Shown piece by piece: positions 1 to 7,716 of a stretch of 34,884 bases of DNA. The notes beneath the pieces were generated by a model, which was not told the origin of the DNA, did not search any database, and saw nothing but the letters and a program-made list of their open reading frames with translations. Within the stretch, counting starts at the first letter, position 1. Each line of letters opens with the position of its first letter. The stretch comes from Variovorax soli NBRC 106424 (GTDB lineage Bacteria; Pseudomonadota; Gammaproteobacteria; Burkholderiales; Burkholderiaceae_C): assembly GCF_001591385.1 (NCBI RefSeq), contig NZ_BCUU01000056.1, positions 1-34,884 on the forward strand. Direction: 5' to 3'. A program made the translations under genes and the position numbers.

Positions 1-176
1 CGCCGCGCGACCCCTTCTTCGACAAGCCCTACGAGGCCGGCGAGCGCGATGCCGCCCCCGCCTGGGAGGCGTCGGTCAAGAGCACGCCCGCGCGCGGCGT
101 GTCGGCCAACATCAAGTCCAAGCGCAAGGTGGCGGCGCTGTTCAAGGCTGCCGCGCCCGAAACCACCACCCACTGA
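1..176 (+). CDS. 3' end of a CDS, probably a DEAD-box RNA helicase (RhlE type)
   Basis: Partial gene: the open frame (third frame) runs in from the left edge and stops at TGA 174-176, leaving about 57 C-terminal residues. The tail is charged and disordered-looking, with DPFFDKPYE near its start and a basic NIKSKRKVAALF stretch before the stop. Basic tails of this kind occur at the end of RhlE-type ATP-dependent RNA helicases of Burkholderiales, where they help RNA binding; that match is from memory and no helicase core motif lies inside the window. It converges on apaH with about 40 bp between the stops. The reading frame is secure; the family call is tentative. Confidence 0.45.
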   Translation, partial: PRDPFFDKPYEAGERDAAPAWEASVKSTPARGVSANIKSKRKVAALFKAAAPETTTH

Positions 177-215
177 GCCCGGCCGCGGCAGCCCGCTGCC
201 GCGCTGCGCGCCCGG

Positions 216-1058
216 CTACCCCGGCTTCTGCGCCTGCGGGCACTTCACCTGGATCAGCTCGCGCTCGGCCAGCGTGGCACCGATGCGCACCGCGCTGAGC
301 TTGCCGCCCCACACGCAGCCGGTGTCGGTGGAAATCAAGTCAGGGCGCGACACCCAGCCCAGGGTGGACCAGTGCCCGAAGGCGACGGTGGCGCCTTGCG
401 TCTTGCGCCCGGGCACGTCGAACCACGGCATGTAGCCGGCCGGCGGGTCGCCGGCACCGTCCTTCGTTTCGAACTCCATGCTCCCGTCGGCGCTGCAAAA
501 GCGCAGGCGGGTGAGGGCATTGACGATGACGCGAAGGCGTGCCTCGCCGCTCAGCCGGTCGTCCCAGCGCGCGGGCTCGTTGCCGTACATCACGCGCAGG
601 AAATCGCCCGGGTCGGGGCTGCGCAGCACGGCCTGCAGTTCGGCGGCACGGGCCATGGTGTCGGCCACGCTCCATTGGGGCAGCACGCCGGCATGCACCA
701 TCAGCAGGTCGCCGTCGCCGACGCGGCGGTGCAGGGCCATGTGCTGGTGGCGCAGCCAGTCGAGCAGCTGCGCGCGGTCGGGGGCGCCCAGCAGGGCAGA
801 GAGCGTGTCGCGGCGCCCGGCCTTGCGGTCGCCGTGCGCCACGCCCAACAGGTGCAGGTCATGGTTGCCCAGCAGGCTTTGCGCCGAGGCGCCCAGCGCC
901 TGCAGCCGCCGCAGCACCGCGAGCGAATCGGGGCCGCGGTTGACGAGGTCGCCCAGCACCACCAATTGGTCGCGGCTGGCGCAGAAGCCGATCTTGTCCA
1001 GGAGTCGCTCGAGCGGGGCTGCGCAGCCCTGGACGTCGCCCATCAAGTAAAGTGCCAT
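216..1058 (-). CDS. apaH: Bis(5'-nucleosyl)-tetraphosphatase (symmetrical), ApaH
   Basis: Cytoplasmic metallophosphatase that cleaves diadenosine tetraphosphate into two ADP, and in the known family also removes Np4 caps from RNA. The metallophosphoesterase signature is complete: GDVQG (residues 7-11), GDLVNRGPDS (36-45), GNHD (64-67) and VHAG (121-124). The length of about 280 residues matches the family. The start is set at the ATG giving MALYLMGDVQGC, because ApaH proteins begin a few residues before the GD motif; the frame is open eight codons further upstream. It is divergent from the CNNM-family gene with only 26 bp between the two start codons, so the promoter of each must lie partly inside the other gene. 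Confidence 0.95.
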   Translation of the reverse strand: MALYLMGDVQGCAAPLERLLDKIGFCASRDQLVVLGDLVNRGPDSLAVLRRLQALGASAQSLLGNHDLHLLGVAHGDRKAGRRDTLSALLGAPDRAQLLDWLRHQHMALHRRVGDGDLLMVHAGVLPQWSVADTMARAAELQAVLRSPDPGDFLRVMYGNEPARWDDRLSGEARLRVIVNALTRLRFCSADGSMEFETKDGAGDPPAGYMPWFDVPGRKTQGATVAFGHWSTLGWVSRPDLISTDTGCVWGGKLSAVRIGATLAERELIQVKCPQAQKPG

Positions 1059-1084
1059 GTTCCCGATTCTCCCTTGCCTCATTC

Positions 1085-2398
1085 ATGGATGTGTTCCTGC
1101 TGGCCGTGCTGACAACGTGCAATGCGTTGTTTGCCATGTCCGAAATGGCCTTGTCGACTGCGCGCCGTGCGCGGCTTGCCGCATTGGCGGAGACGGGGGA
1201 TGCGGGGGCCAAGGCGGCTCTGGCGCTGATGGAAGACCCCACGCGCTTTCTTTCCACGGTGCAGATCGGCATCACTTCCATTGGCATGCTCAGCGGCATC
1301 GTGGGCGAAGCCGCCTTCGCCGGCCCGCTGGCCGAGTGGATGGAGCGCCGCGGCATGGGCGCGGGCGCGGCCAGCGTGCTGTCCACGGCCGTGGTGGTGG
1401 GCTGCATCACCTTCTTCACCATCCTGGTGGGCGAGCTGGTGCCCAAGCGCATCGGCCAGCTCTATCCCGAGCCGGTGGCCCGCTGGGTGGCGCGGCCCAT
1501 GGGCTGGCTGGCCAAGGCCGCGCGGCCCTTCGTGCTGCTGCTGTCGGGCTCCACGGCGGCGCTGCTCAAGCTGATCCGTGTCGATGCCAACGCGGCCCGC
1601 TCTGTCACCGAGGAGGAAATTTCGGCCAGCCTGGAAGAGGGCGTGGATGCCGGCGTGATCGAGCAGCATGAGCACCAGATGGTGCGCAACGTGTTCCACC
1701 TGGACGACCGGCGCCTGAGCTCGCTCATGATCCCGCGCGCCGACATCGAGTGGATGGACGCCTCGCTCACTGTGGCGCAGGGCCTGGACCACGTGGCCTC
1801 GGGCGCCGCCCTGGACCTGGTGCATTCCTGGTACCCCGTGTGCCGTGGCTCGCTGGACGATGTGGTGGGCGTGGTGAGCGTGGCGCAGCTGCTGCAGCGG
1901 GGCCGCGACCATGCGGGGCGGATCGAGTCGATTGCCCAGCCGGCCGCCTTCGTGCCCGAAACGCTCACCGGCATGGAGCTGCTGGAGCAGTTTCGCGCCC
2001 GCGCCGGCCGCCTGGTGTTCGTGGTGGACGAATATGGCGTGGTGCAGGGCCTGATGACGCCGCGCGACCTGCTGGAAGCCATCACCGGCGAACTGCAGCC
2101 CGACCAGAAGGACGATGCCTGGGCCACGCCGCGCGGCGACGGTGGCTGGGAGCTCGACGGCCTCATGCCCGTCTCCGAGCTGCGCGCGCGCCTGGCGATC
2201 CGCAGCCTGCCGGACGAGGACAAGGACCGCTACAACACGCTGGCAGGCCTGCTGCTGCTGGTGTCGGGCGAACTGCCGCGCGTGGGCGACCAGGTCGACT
2301 GTGCCGGCTGGACCTTCGAGGTGCTGGCACTGGACGGGCGACGCATCGATCGGGTGCTGGCGCGGCCCAGCGCTTCGGCAGCCCCGCCGGCGCACTGA
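1085..2398 (+). CDS. CNNM/HlyC-CorC family membrane protein (DUF21-CBS-CorC_HlyC)
   Basis: Inner-membrane protein of the family often annotated hemolysin-related or CorC/YfjD/PaeA-like, linked to Mg2+/Co2+ or polyamine efflux. The order is an N-terminal DUF21 region with several hydrophobic helices (about residues 1-185, including FFTILVGELVPKRIGQLYPE), a linker with SVTEEEISASLEEG, a CBS pair (about 205-335, VVDEYGVVQGLMTPRDLLE in the second CBS), and a C-terminal CorC_HlyC domain (about 345-425). The 437-residue length is normal. The start is the ATG at 1085, giving MDVFLLAVLT, which places the first helix at the N-terminus; no strong Shine-Dalgarno is visible. The transported substrate cannot be read from sequence. 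Confidence 0.88.
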   Translation: MDVFLLAVLTTCNALFAMSEMALSTARRARLAALAETGDAGAKAALALMEDPTRFLSTVQIGITSIGMLSGIVGEAAFAGPLAEWMERRGMGAGAASVLSTAVVVGCITFFTILVGELVPKRIGQLYPEPVARWVARPMGWLAKAARPFVLLLSGSTAALLKLIRVDANAARSVTEEEISASLEEGVDAGVIEQHEHQMVRNVFHLDDRRLSSLMIPRADIEWMDASLTVAQGLDHVASGAALDLVHSWYPVCRGSLDDVVGVVSVAQLLQRGRDHAGRIESIAQPAAFVPETLTGMELLEQFRARAGRLVFVVDEYGVVQGLMTPRDLLEAITGELQPDQKDDAWATPRGDGGWELDGLMPVSELRARLAIRSLPDEDKDRYNTLAGLLLLVSGELPRVGDQVDCAGWTFEVLALDGRRIDRVLARPSASAAPPAH

Positions 2399-2418
2399 AA
2401 TCGCATCTGCGTCCTGGT

Positions 2419-2444
2419 GCCCGACAGCTGCGCTGCGGTCGGGC
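2419..2444 (+). terminator. Possible weak terminator hairpin after the CNNM gene
   Basis: A perfect 7-bp inverted repeat (GCCCGAC / GTCGGGC) with a 12-nt loop lies 20 bp after the stop of the CNNM-family gene. It is followed by GTGCATTTCTC rather than a clean T-run, so it may be a weak intrinsic terminator or only a 3' stabilising hairpin. Confidence 0.35.
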
Positions 2445-2470
2445 GTGCATTTCTCACAGACTGTTTCTAA

Positions 2471-2499
2471 TTGTCAAAACGAGCCCGGGTTCGTGAAAT
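2471..2499 (+). promoter_or_regulatory. Putative sigma70 promoter for the small gene at 2648
   Basis: TTGTCA (5 of 6 matches to the -35 consensus) is followed after exactly 17 bp by TGAAAT (4 of 6 matches to the -10). It lies in a locally AT-richer stretch. Transcription would start near 2506, giving a leader of roughly 140 nt before the GTG at 2648. Confidence 0.4.
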
Positions 2500-2647
2500 A
2501 GCTCGCTTCCGCGCCGGCTCAGGCCGCCGTTCAATCGGCCCGTGGGTGATGCGTCGGCCGGAAATTGAGGCCTTTCTATTTCAAAAGCGCGCCGCCTGAT
2601 CGTCCTGGAAGAGCAAGGGAGCCCGAGTCAGCGAAAGGAAATGCGCC

Positions 2648-2926
2648 GTGAGCCACGACAACATTGAATTGATGGTGGACGAACCCATCCCGGGCCACTA
2701 CTACTGGATGTTGCTCAAGGAGGAAACTCCTGACCACCACCCGCAGGCGGTCGACTATGCGCAGGGGCCGTTGCCCAGCTATTCGGCGGCCATGATGGCC
2801 GGCATTGCCGCGCTGCAGCGGCGCGCCGACGAGCGTGCGGAAGGTGGCGGCGTCCCGGTGGTCACGGCCTTCGTCGACCCGCGCGCCGACTTCACCGACA
2901 GCCACCGCGGCGGCCTGCATCACTGA
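2648..2926 (+). CDS. Conserved-type small hypothetical protein (92 aa)
   Basis: Not recognised as a named family. The 92-residue product is acidic and soluble-looking, with MVDEPIPGHYYWMLLKEE near the N-terminus and a His-rich end; there is no signal peptide or membrane helix. The start is GTG 2648, giving MSHDNIELM, preceded by GCGAAAGGAAA as a plausible ribosome-binding site. The nearby ATG at 2641 is out of frame. Its stop overlaps the stop of the converging SNase gene by 7 bp. A probable promoter lies about 150 bp upstream. The reading is a real small gene because of third-position GC, the RBS and the promoter; function unknown. Confidence 0.65.
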   Translation: MSHDNIELMVDEPIPGHYYWMLLKEETPDHHPQAVDYAQGPLPSYSAAMMAGIAALQRRADERAEGGGVPVVTAFVDPRADFTDSHRGGLHH

Positions 2927-3471
2927 TTGGCGCTGCTTGCGGCTGGCGCACCACCGGCGGCATGCGACCAGCCCGGGTGGTCGCGGCGCCAGTCCCACGG
3001 CGGCACGGCCTGGCCGCCATCGCGCCAGAGTCCGGCCCGTCTGGCCTTGGCCTCGACCTGCGCGAACTCGTACTGGCCCCGCTGCTGCGCCGTCTGCTCG
3101 CGCGCAAAGCGCGGCTCCCACCAGGCCAGGCCCTGCGTCAACATGGCCAGGCCGGCGTCCAGCGTGAATTCGCAGCTGGACCGCGTACAGGTGGCGGGCG
3201 TGACCCAGGCATTGCACAGCGAGCGGCCGTAGCGGTCGTCTTTCTTGCGGCACACCAGGCGTGCCGGCTTGCGCAGGGTCAATTCGCCGAGCGTCTTTTT
3301 CGAGCGCCAGCCGTAGGGCTGGTCGCGCTCGGGGGCATCGATGCTGGCCAGGCGAACCACGCGGGTGGTGTCGGGTCCGTTGCGCGGATCCTGGCAGCGG
3401 GCCTTGAGGGTGTCGCCGTCCGAGACGGCAATGACGAAGCAAAGAAGGGTGGTCGTGGCGGCAATGGGCAT
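2920..3471 (-). CDS. Thermonuclease (staphylococcal nuclease-like, SNase) family protein
   Basis: SNase-fold phosphodiesterase that cuts DNA/RNA using Ca2+. The N-terminal hydrophobic stretch (about residues 4-16, ATTTLLCFVIAVS) looks like a short signal peptide, suggesting export. The fold begins at SDGDTLKA. The catalytic set can be placed by analogy with S. aureus nuclease: Arg40 in VVRLASIDAPE, Glu48 in DAPE, and Arg83 in DRYGRSL. Cysteines at 26, 74, 86 and further on could form disulfides, in keeping with a periplasmic or secreted location. The C-terminus is a Pro/Trp/Ala-rich tail. It is 183 residues long and converges with the small gene at 2648-2926, overlapping it by 7 bp. Confidence 0.85.
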   Translation of the reverse strand: MPIAATTTLLCFVIAVSDGDTLKARCQDPRNGPDTTRVVRLASIDAPERDQPYGWRSKKTLGELTLRKPARLVCRKKDDRYGRSLCNAWVTPATCTRSSCEFTLDAGLAMLTQGLAWWEPRFAREQTAQQRGQYEFAQVEAKARRAGLWRDGGQAVPPWDWRRDHPGWSHAAGGAPAASSANQ

Positions 3472-3542
3472 CGGTGCGGCAATGGTGCCAGCGTTTGCGG
3501 GCTGCCCGGCCGCTGCGACCGCTTGTTACCCGCCTTGGCGGC

Positions 3543-3929
3543 TCACCAGAAGGCGTCGTCCTGGCGCTCGCGCACCCGCTTGAGCTGGTACTTCGCGATC
3601 TTGCGGATGAGCGCTGCCGGCAGTGGTTCGTCGTAGGCCACCTGCAGGTAGTTCAGCGTCGTCTTGTGCCCGGCCAGCTCGTCGCGGAAATGCTCGAGCG
3701 CCGCCTGCGAAGGCGCGAAGTTCAGGTGCGCCTTGTTGGCATTGAACGAGAACAGGAAGCGCGGCTCGATGAAGAACGGTGCGCCCCACTTGATCGCTTG
3801 CTGTGCGTGCGGCGCCACCTCTTCGAGGATGGCGTGCAGCCGCCGCAGATGCGCCCGCCCCGCAGGCGGTGCCGCATCGATGTATTCGGCGATGGTGGTG
3901 GGGCGCGGGCCGGCCATGTCGTCGCGCAA
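3543..3929 (-). CDS. DUF1801 (YdhG-like) domain protein
   Basis: Small cytoplasmic protein of the DUF1801/YdhG superfamily, members of which have been linked to iron chaperone-type or unknown roles. Family features are TIAEYIDAAPPAGRAHLRRLH, the conserved IKWGAPFF motif, FSFNANKAHLNFAP, and a C-terminal region with IRKIAKYQLKRVRER. The start is uncertain: a TTG at 3929 lies just after GAGGG, while an ATG at 3917 (MAGPRPTT) has no clear ribosome-binding site. It lies six bases after the stop of the dehydratase gene on the same strand, so it may be co-transcribed as the last gene of the sugar-acid operon, though nothing in its sequence ties it to that pathway. Confidence 0.8.
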   Translation of the reverse strand: MRDDMAGPRPTTIAEYIDAAPPAGRAHLRRLHAILEEVAPHAQQAIKWGAPFFIEPRFLFSFNANKAHLNFAPSQAALEHFRDELAGHKTTLNYLQVAYDEPLPAALIRKIAKYQLKRVRERQDDAFW

Positions 3930-3935
3930 AGGCCC

Positions 3936-5780
3936 TCAGTGGTTGTCCCGCGGCAGGCCCATGGTCTCGTTGATGCGCTGGTACTTCACGGCCGGCTTGA
4001 GCACCATGCCTTCGTTCAGCTCGCCCACCACGCCGCGCTGGATCTCCTGCCACGGCGTCTGGCTGGCCGGGTAGCGGTAGCCGCCGGCAGCTTCCAGCCT
4101 GGCGCGGCGCTTGGCGAGCTCTTCGTCGCTCACCAGCATGTTGGCGCTGCGCTTCTTCAGGTCGATGCGCACGCGGTCGCCGGTCTGCAGCAGCGCCAGG
4201 CCGCCGCCGGTGGCGGCTTCGGGCGAGGCGTTGAGGATGGACGGCGAGCCCGAGGTGCCCGACTGCCGGCCGTCGCCGATGCAGGGCAGGGCCATGATGC
4301 CCTTCTTGAGCAGGTAGGCCGGCGGGCGCATGTTCACCACCTCGGCCGCGCCGGGGTAGCCGATGGGGCCCACGCCGCGCATGAACAGCACGCAGTTCGC
4401 ATCGATCTTGAGCTTGGGGTCGTCGATGCGCGCGTGGTAGTCCTCGGGGCCGTCGAACACCACGGCGCGGCCCTCGAAGGCCATCGGGTCGGCCGGGTTC
4501 TCCAGGTAGCGCTGGCGGAACTCGGGCGTGATCACGCTGGTCTTCATGATGGCCGAGTCGAACAGGTTGCCCTTGAAGTTCAGGAAGCCGGCGTCCTTCT
4601 TCATCGGCTTGGCATAGGGCCAGATGACCTTGCGGTCGCTCGCGAAACGGCCCTTGCAGTTGTCCACCAGCGTCTTGCCGTTCACGGTGAGGGCCGGCTT
4701 GATCTTGTCCTTGGCGATGAGCTCGGCCACCACCGCGGGCAGGCCGCCGGCGCGGTAGTAGTCCTCGCCCAGGTATTCGCCGGCCGGCTGCAGGTTGACC
4801 AAGAGCGGCACCTTGTAGCCGTGCTTTTCCCAGTCGTCGTTGGAAAGCGGCACGCCGATGTGCTTGGCAATGGCGTTCAGGTGGATGGGCGCGTTGGTCG
4901 AGCCGCCGATGGCCGAGTTGACGACGATGGCGTTCTCGAAGGCCTCGCGCGTGAGGATCTTGGAAGGCTTGAGGTCCTCACGCACCATCTCGACGATGCG
5001 CTTGCCGGTCATGTAGGCCATCTCCTGCCGGTCGCGGTAGGGCGCCGGAATGGCGGCGCTGCCCGGCAGCGTGAGGCCCAGCGCCTCGGCCAGCGAGTTC
5101 ATCGTGCTGGCCGTGCCCATGGTGTTGCAGTGGCCGGTGGAAGGCGCCGACGAGGCCACCAGCTTGAGGAAGCCCTCGTAGCCGATCTCGCCGGCGGCCA
5201 TCATCTCGCGCGCGCGCCAGACGATGGTGCCCGAGCCGGTGCGCTGGCCTTCGTGCCAGCCGTTGAGCATGGGGCCGCTGTTCAGCGCAATGGCCGGAAT
5301 GTCCACCGTGGCCGCCGCCATGATCTGCGCCGGCGTGGTCTTGTCGCAGCCGGTGGTCAGCACCACGCCGTCGATCGGGTAGCCGTAGAGGATTTCGACC
5401 AGCGAGAGGTATTGCAGGTTGCGGTCCAGCGAGGCGGTGGGCCGCTTGCAGGTTTCCTGGATCGGGTGGATGGGGAACTCGAAGGCGATGCCGCCCGCAT
5501 CGCGAATGCCTTCGCGCACGCGCTCGGCCAGCACCAGGTGGTGGCGGTTGCAGGGTGCGATGTCCGAGCCGGTCTGCGCAATGCCGATGATCGGGCGGCC
5601 CGACTGCAGCTCTTCCAGGCCCAGGCCGAAGTTCATGGTGCGCTCGATGTAGAGCGCCGTCATGTCGGCATTCGACGGATTGTCGAACCAGGCCTGCGAG
5701 CGCAGCTTGAGCTTCTTGTTGATGGCGTTGTGCTTCTTGCGCGCCTTCTTGGGTGCGGCTTGGTTTTCGGGCGTGGGCAT
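3936..5780 (-). CDS. IlvD/Edd-family sugar-acid dehydratase (XylD/arabinonate dehydratase-like)
   Basis: Iron-sulfur dehydratase of the IlvD/Edd superfamily. It closely resembles Caulobacter-type xylonate dehydratase (as remembered), which converts an aldonate to a 2-keto-3-deoxy-aldonate. The three cluster cysteines are visible: Cys77 in [10 protein letters not shown], Cys145 in [10 protein letters not shown] (with the following Asp-Lys for Mg2+ binding), and Cys218 in [13 protein letters not shown]. The C-terminal signature [20 protein letters not shown] is intact. The 614-residue length exceeds XylD by a lysine-rich N-terminal extension of about 25 residues. Its ATG abuts the stop of the dehydrogenase gene (TAAATG), with GAAGGGA as RBS. 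The neighbours (FCD regulator, DenD-like enzyme, sugar importer) favour a sugar-acid substrate over branched-chain amino-acid synthesis. The exact substrate (xylonate, arabinonate, fuconate or other) is not decided. Confidence 0.85.
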   Translation of the reverse strand: MPTPENQAAPKKARKKHNAINKKLKLRSQAWFDNPSNADMTALYIERTMNFGLGLEELQSGRPIIGIAQTGSDIAPCNRHHLVLAERVREGIRDAGGIAFEFPIHPIQETCKRPTASLDRNLQYLSLVEILYGYPIDGVVLTTGCDKTTPAQIMAAATVDIPAIALNSGPMLNGWHEGQRTGSGTIVWRAREMMAAGEIGYEGFLKLVASSAPSTGHCNTMGTASTMNSLAEALGLTLPGSAAIPAPYRDRQEMAYMTGKRIVEMVREDLKPSKILTREAFENAIVVNSAIGGSTNAPIHLNAIAKHIGVPLSNDDWEKHGYKVPLLVNLQPAGEYLGEDYYRAGGLPAVVAELIAKDKIKPALTVNGKTLVDNCKGRFASDRKVIWPYAKPMKKDAGFLNFKGNLFDSAIMKTSVITPEFRQRYLENPADPMAFEGRAVVFDGPEDYHARIDDPKLKIDANCVLFMRGVGPIGYPGAAEVVNMRPPAYLLKKGIMALPCIGDGRQSGTSGSPSILNASPEAATGGGLALLQTGDRVRIDLKKRSANMLVSDEELAKRRARLEAAGGYRYPASQTPWQEIQRGVVGELNEGMVLKPAVKYQRINETMGLPRDNH

Positions 5781-6803
5781 TTAGGCGAGTCCCTTCAAGG
5801 AGGTTTGTTCTGCGTTGGGTGCCTTGCGGCAGTCGTCAATGTACTGGCGGATGATTTCGGCGAAGTTCTTGTGCGGATGCAGCCCGAGGCGCGCAGCGCG
5901 CGCGGCCGTGGAGCCGGTGGGCCAGTTGGCCACGATGCCGGCAATGCGCTCGTCGCGCTCGAAGCGCACGCGGGCGCGCACGGCGGGGCCGGCCACTTCT
6001 TCCAGCGCATCGAGCATCTCGGCCACGCGCACGTTCAGGCCCGGCAGATTGAGCGCCGTGCGGCCGCCGAAGGCTTCGCGGCTGGCCTCGAACACGGCGA
6101 TGAGGCCGTCCACCGTGTGGCTGGGCGAGGACATGGGGTGCGACACCTCGGGCGAGACGGGGCAGATGGATTCGACCCCCGCCAAGGGCTCGCGGATGAT
6201 GCCGCTGAAGAAGGAAGACGCGGCGCCGTTCGGCCGGCCCGGGCGCACCGTGACGGTCATCAGCCGTGCGGCGCGGCCGTCGATGAAGCCCTTGCGCGTG
6301 TAGTCGGCGATGAGGTGCTCGCAGATGAGCTTCTGGGTGCCGTAGGAGGTCTGCGGCGTGGGCAGCGTGTCGTCCGCCACGATGCCCGGAAAGGGTACGC
6401 CCGGATCGGGGCCGAACACCGCCACCGAGCTGGAGAACACCATCCGCGTCGGTGCCGCGCCGCCTTTCTCGACGCGGTGGCGCAGCGCATCGAGCAGGGC
6501 GCGCGTGCTGTCGAGGTTGGAGCTCATGCCCAGCTGGAAGTCGGCCTCGCATTCGCCGGACACGGCCGAGGCCAGGTGGAACACGCCGTCGAAGGCCTCG
6601 GTCTTGAGCGCCTCGGTCTGCGCGAGCAAGGGGCCAGTACGGGCCTCCACGCGGGCATCGGCGGCCAGGTCGGCGGGCGGCGGTGCGATGTCGGTCAGCA
6701 CCACGCGCTCGATGCGCTGGCCGGCCAGCTCGCCGCGTGCCAGAAGGGTGCGCGCCAATCGCGCCCCCAGGAAGCCGCCGCCTCCGGTAATCAACAGTTT
6801 CAT
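5781..6803 (-). CDS. NAD-dependent extended SDR, D-erythronate dehydrogenase (DenD)-like
   Basis: Extended short-chain dehydrogenase/epimerase. The Rossmann motif TGGGGFLG is at residues 6-13, the catalytic Ser lies in FSSSVAVFG (124-126), and the YxxxK pair is Tyr154/Lys158 in SYGTQK. At 340 residues, with the PGRPNGAASSFFSGIIREPL stretch, it matches the DenD type, which oxidises D-erythronate at C2 to 2-oxo-tetronate. The usual DenD partners (OtnK kinase, OtnC decarboxylase, OtnI isomerase) are absent here; instead it sits between an FCD regulator and a XylD-like dehydratase. It may therefore oxidise a different sugar acid or a 2-keto-3-deoxy intermediate. It overlaps the regulator gene by ATGA (4 bp) and abuts the dehydratase start. 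Confidence 0.82.
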   Translation of the reverse strand: MKLLITGGGGFLGARLARTLLARGELAGQRIERVVLTDIAPPPADLAADARVEARTGPLLAQTEALKTEAFDGVFHLASAVSGECEADFQLGMSSNLDSTRALLDALRHRVEKGGAAPTRMVFSSSVAVFGPDPGVPFPGIVADDTLPTPQTSYGTQKLICEHLIADYTRKGFIDGRAARLMTVTVRPGRPNGAASSFFSGIIREPLAGVESICPVSPEVSHPMSSPSHTVDGLIAVFEASREAFGGRTALNLPGLNVRVAEMLDALEEVAGPAVRARVRFERDERIAGIVANWPTGSTAARAARLGLHPHKNFAEIIRQYIDDCRKAPNAEQTSLKGLA

Positions 6804-7618
6804 CGTTTCTCCTTGAGGGTCTTGTTCGCCTTGCTGTGCCGTGCCTCGGGCAGCACGCCGCCTTCGGCCAGGCGCTGGCGGCCCCGGGCCAGATGGCGCA
6901 GCGCATGCTGGCGCGCGGCCACCGGGTCGTGCGCGGCAATGGCCTCGACGATGGCGCGGTGCTCGTGCTGCACCTCTTCCATGAAGTCCTGCCGCCGCGC
7001 CTCGTTGCCGCGGGTGATGCGCATGGCTTCGCGCAGGTACTGCTCCAGGAAGCCCAGCAGCAGCTTGAATTGAGGGTTGCCGGTGGCCTCGCCGATGGCG
7101 TGGTGAAAGGCCAGGTCTTCGGCCACGCCGTCGCCGCCTTGCGCCACGGCCGTCTCGATGGCCTTGAGCGCCCGCCGGATGGCGGCCACCTGCGCGCGCG
7201 TGGCGCGTTCGGCGGCCAGGGCGGCGATCTCGCCTTCCAGCACTCGCCGCACTTCCACCACGTGCACCACCGCATCCACCGATTCGAGCACGCTGGGGTC
7301 GAAGGCCAGCGGCTGGTGCGTCGGCGGGGCCGCGACGAACACGCCGGAGCCCTGGCGCGACGCCACCAGGGCGCGCGACTTGAGCTGGTGCACCGCTTCG
7401 CGCACCACGGTGCGCGACACGCCGTGGGCGTCGGCCAGCTGCTGCTCGGTGGGCAGGCGGTCGCCGGGGACCAGCTTGCCCGATTCGATGAGCGCAGACA
7501 GGCGCGCGGCCAGGCGGTCCGACAGGCGATCGGCCGGCTGGCGCAGGGGTTCGGCCGGGCGGCCTGGGGAAGCGGGGAGTTTGGACGCGTGCAACACAGT
7601 TATCTGGTCATCATACAA
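6800..7618 (-). CDS. FadR/GntR-family transcriptional regulator (FCD domain)
   Basis: Winged-helix DNA-binding domain at about residues 30-97 (LPTEQQLADAHGVSRTVVRE), then an all-helical FCD ligand domain (about 105-255). The latter holds FHHAIGEATGN and EHRAIVEAI, the usual metal/ligand-binding positions. FCD regulators typically sense organic or sugar acids and repress neighbouring catabolic genes, which fits a location between a sugar-acid operon and a sugar importer. The start is uncertain: the longest open form uses TTG 7618 after TGAGAAAAT. The next in-frame options are GTG 7597 and TTG 7594, while the two ATGs close by run into a stop. It ends by ATGA overlap with the dehydrogenase gene. 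Likely autoregulated from the 7595-7716 divergent region. Confidence 0.88.
   Translation of the reverse strand: MYDDQITVLHASKLPASPGRPAEPLRQPADRLSDRLAARLSALIESGKLVPGDRLPTEQQLADAHGVSRTVVREAVHQLKSRALVASRQGSGVFVAAPPTHQPLAFDPSVLESVDAVVHVVEVRRVLEGEIAALAAERATRAQVAAIRRALKAIETAVAQGGDGVAEDLAFHHAIGEATGNPQFKLLLGFLEQYLREAMRITRGNEARRQDFMEEVQHEHRAIVEAIAAHDPVAARQHALRHLARGRQRLAEGGVLPEARHSKANKTLKEKR
7605..7618. promoter_or_regulatory. Candidate FCD-regulator operator overlapping the gntR start
   Basis: TGGTCATCATACAA on the plus strand (TTGTATGATGACCA on the minus strand) is an imperfect palindrome of the TnGT...ACnA kind used by FadR/FCD regulators. It sits on top of the TTG start codon. The spacing between half-sites is wider than the classic FadR box, so this is only a candidate. 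Confidence 0.25.
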
Positions 7619-7645
7619 ATTTTCTCAGGGTTGCCACGTATTGGT

Positions 7646-7660
7646 TTGCCCTGATGGCAA
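7646..7660. promoter_or_regulatory. Inverted repeat in the gntR/ABC divergent intergenic region
   Basis: TTGCC-CTGAT-GGCAA is a perfect 5-bp inverted repeat with a 5-bp spacer, in the 98 bp between the regulator start and the ABC ATPase start. It may be an operator controlling both divergent operons. A second short repeat (GCAGT/ACTGC) is at 7670-7685. Confidence 0.3.
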
Positions 7661-7716
7661 GGCGCGGATGCAGTGCCGATACTGCGCCGCTGCGAAGAAC
7701 CCTGGGATTGCGTTGC

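Noticed and set aside
3474..7073. A 1199-codon open frame on the plus strand across the dehydratase, dehydrogenase and regulator genes
   Set aside because: It is antisense to three well-supported genes. Its product is rich in Arg, His, Ala and Gly without domains, as expected from high-GC codon bias on the other strand.
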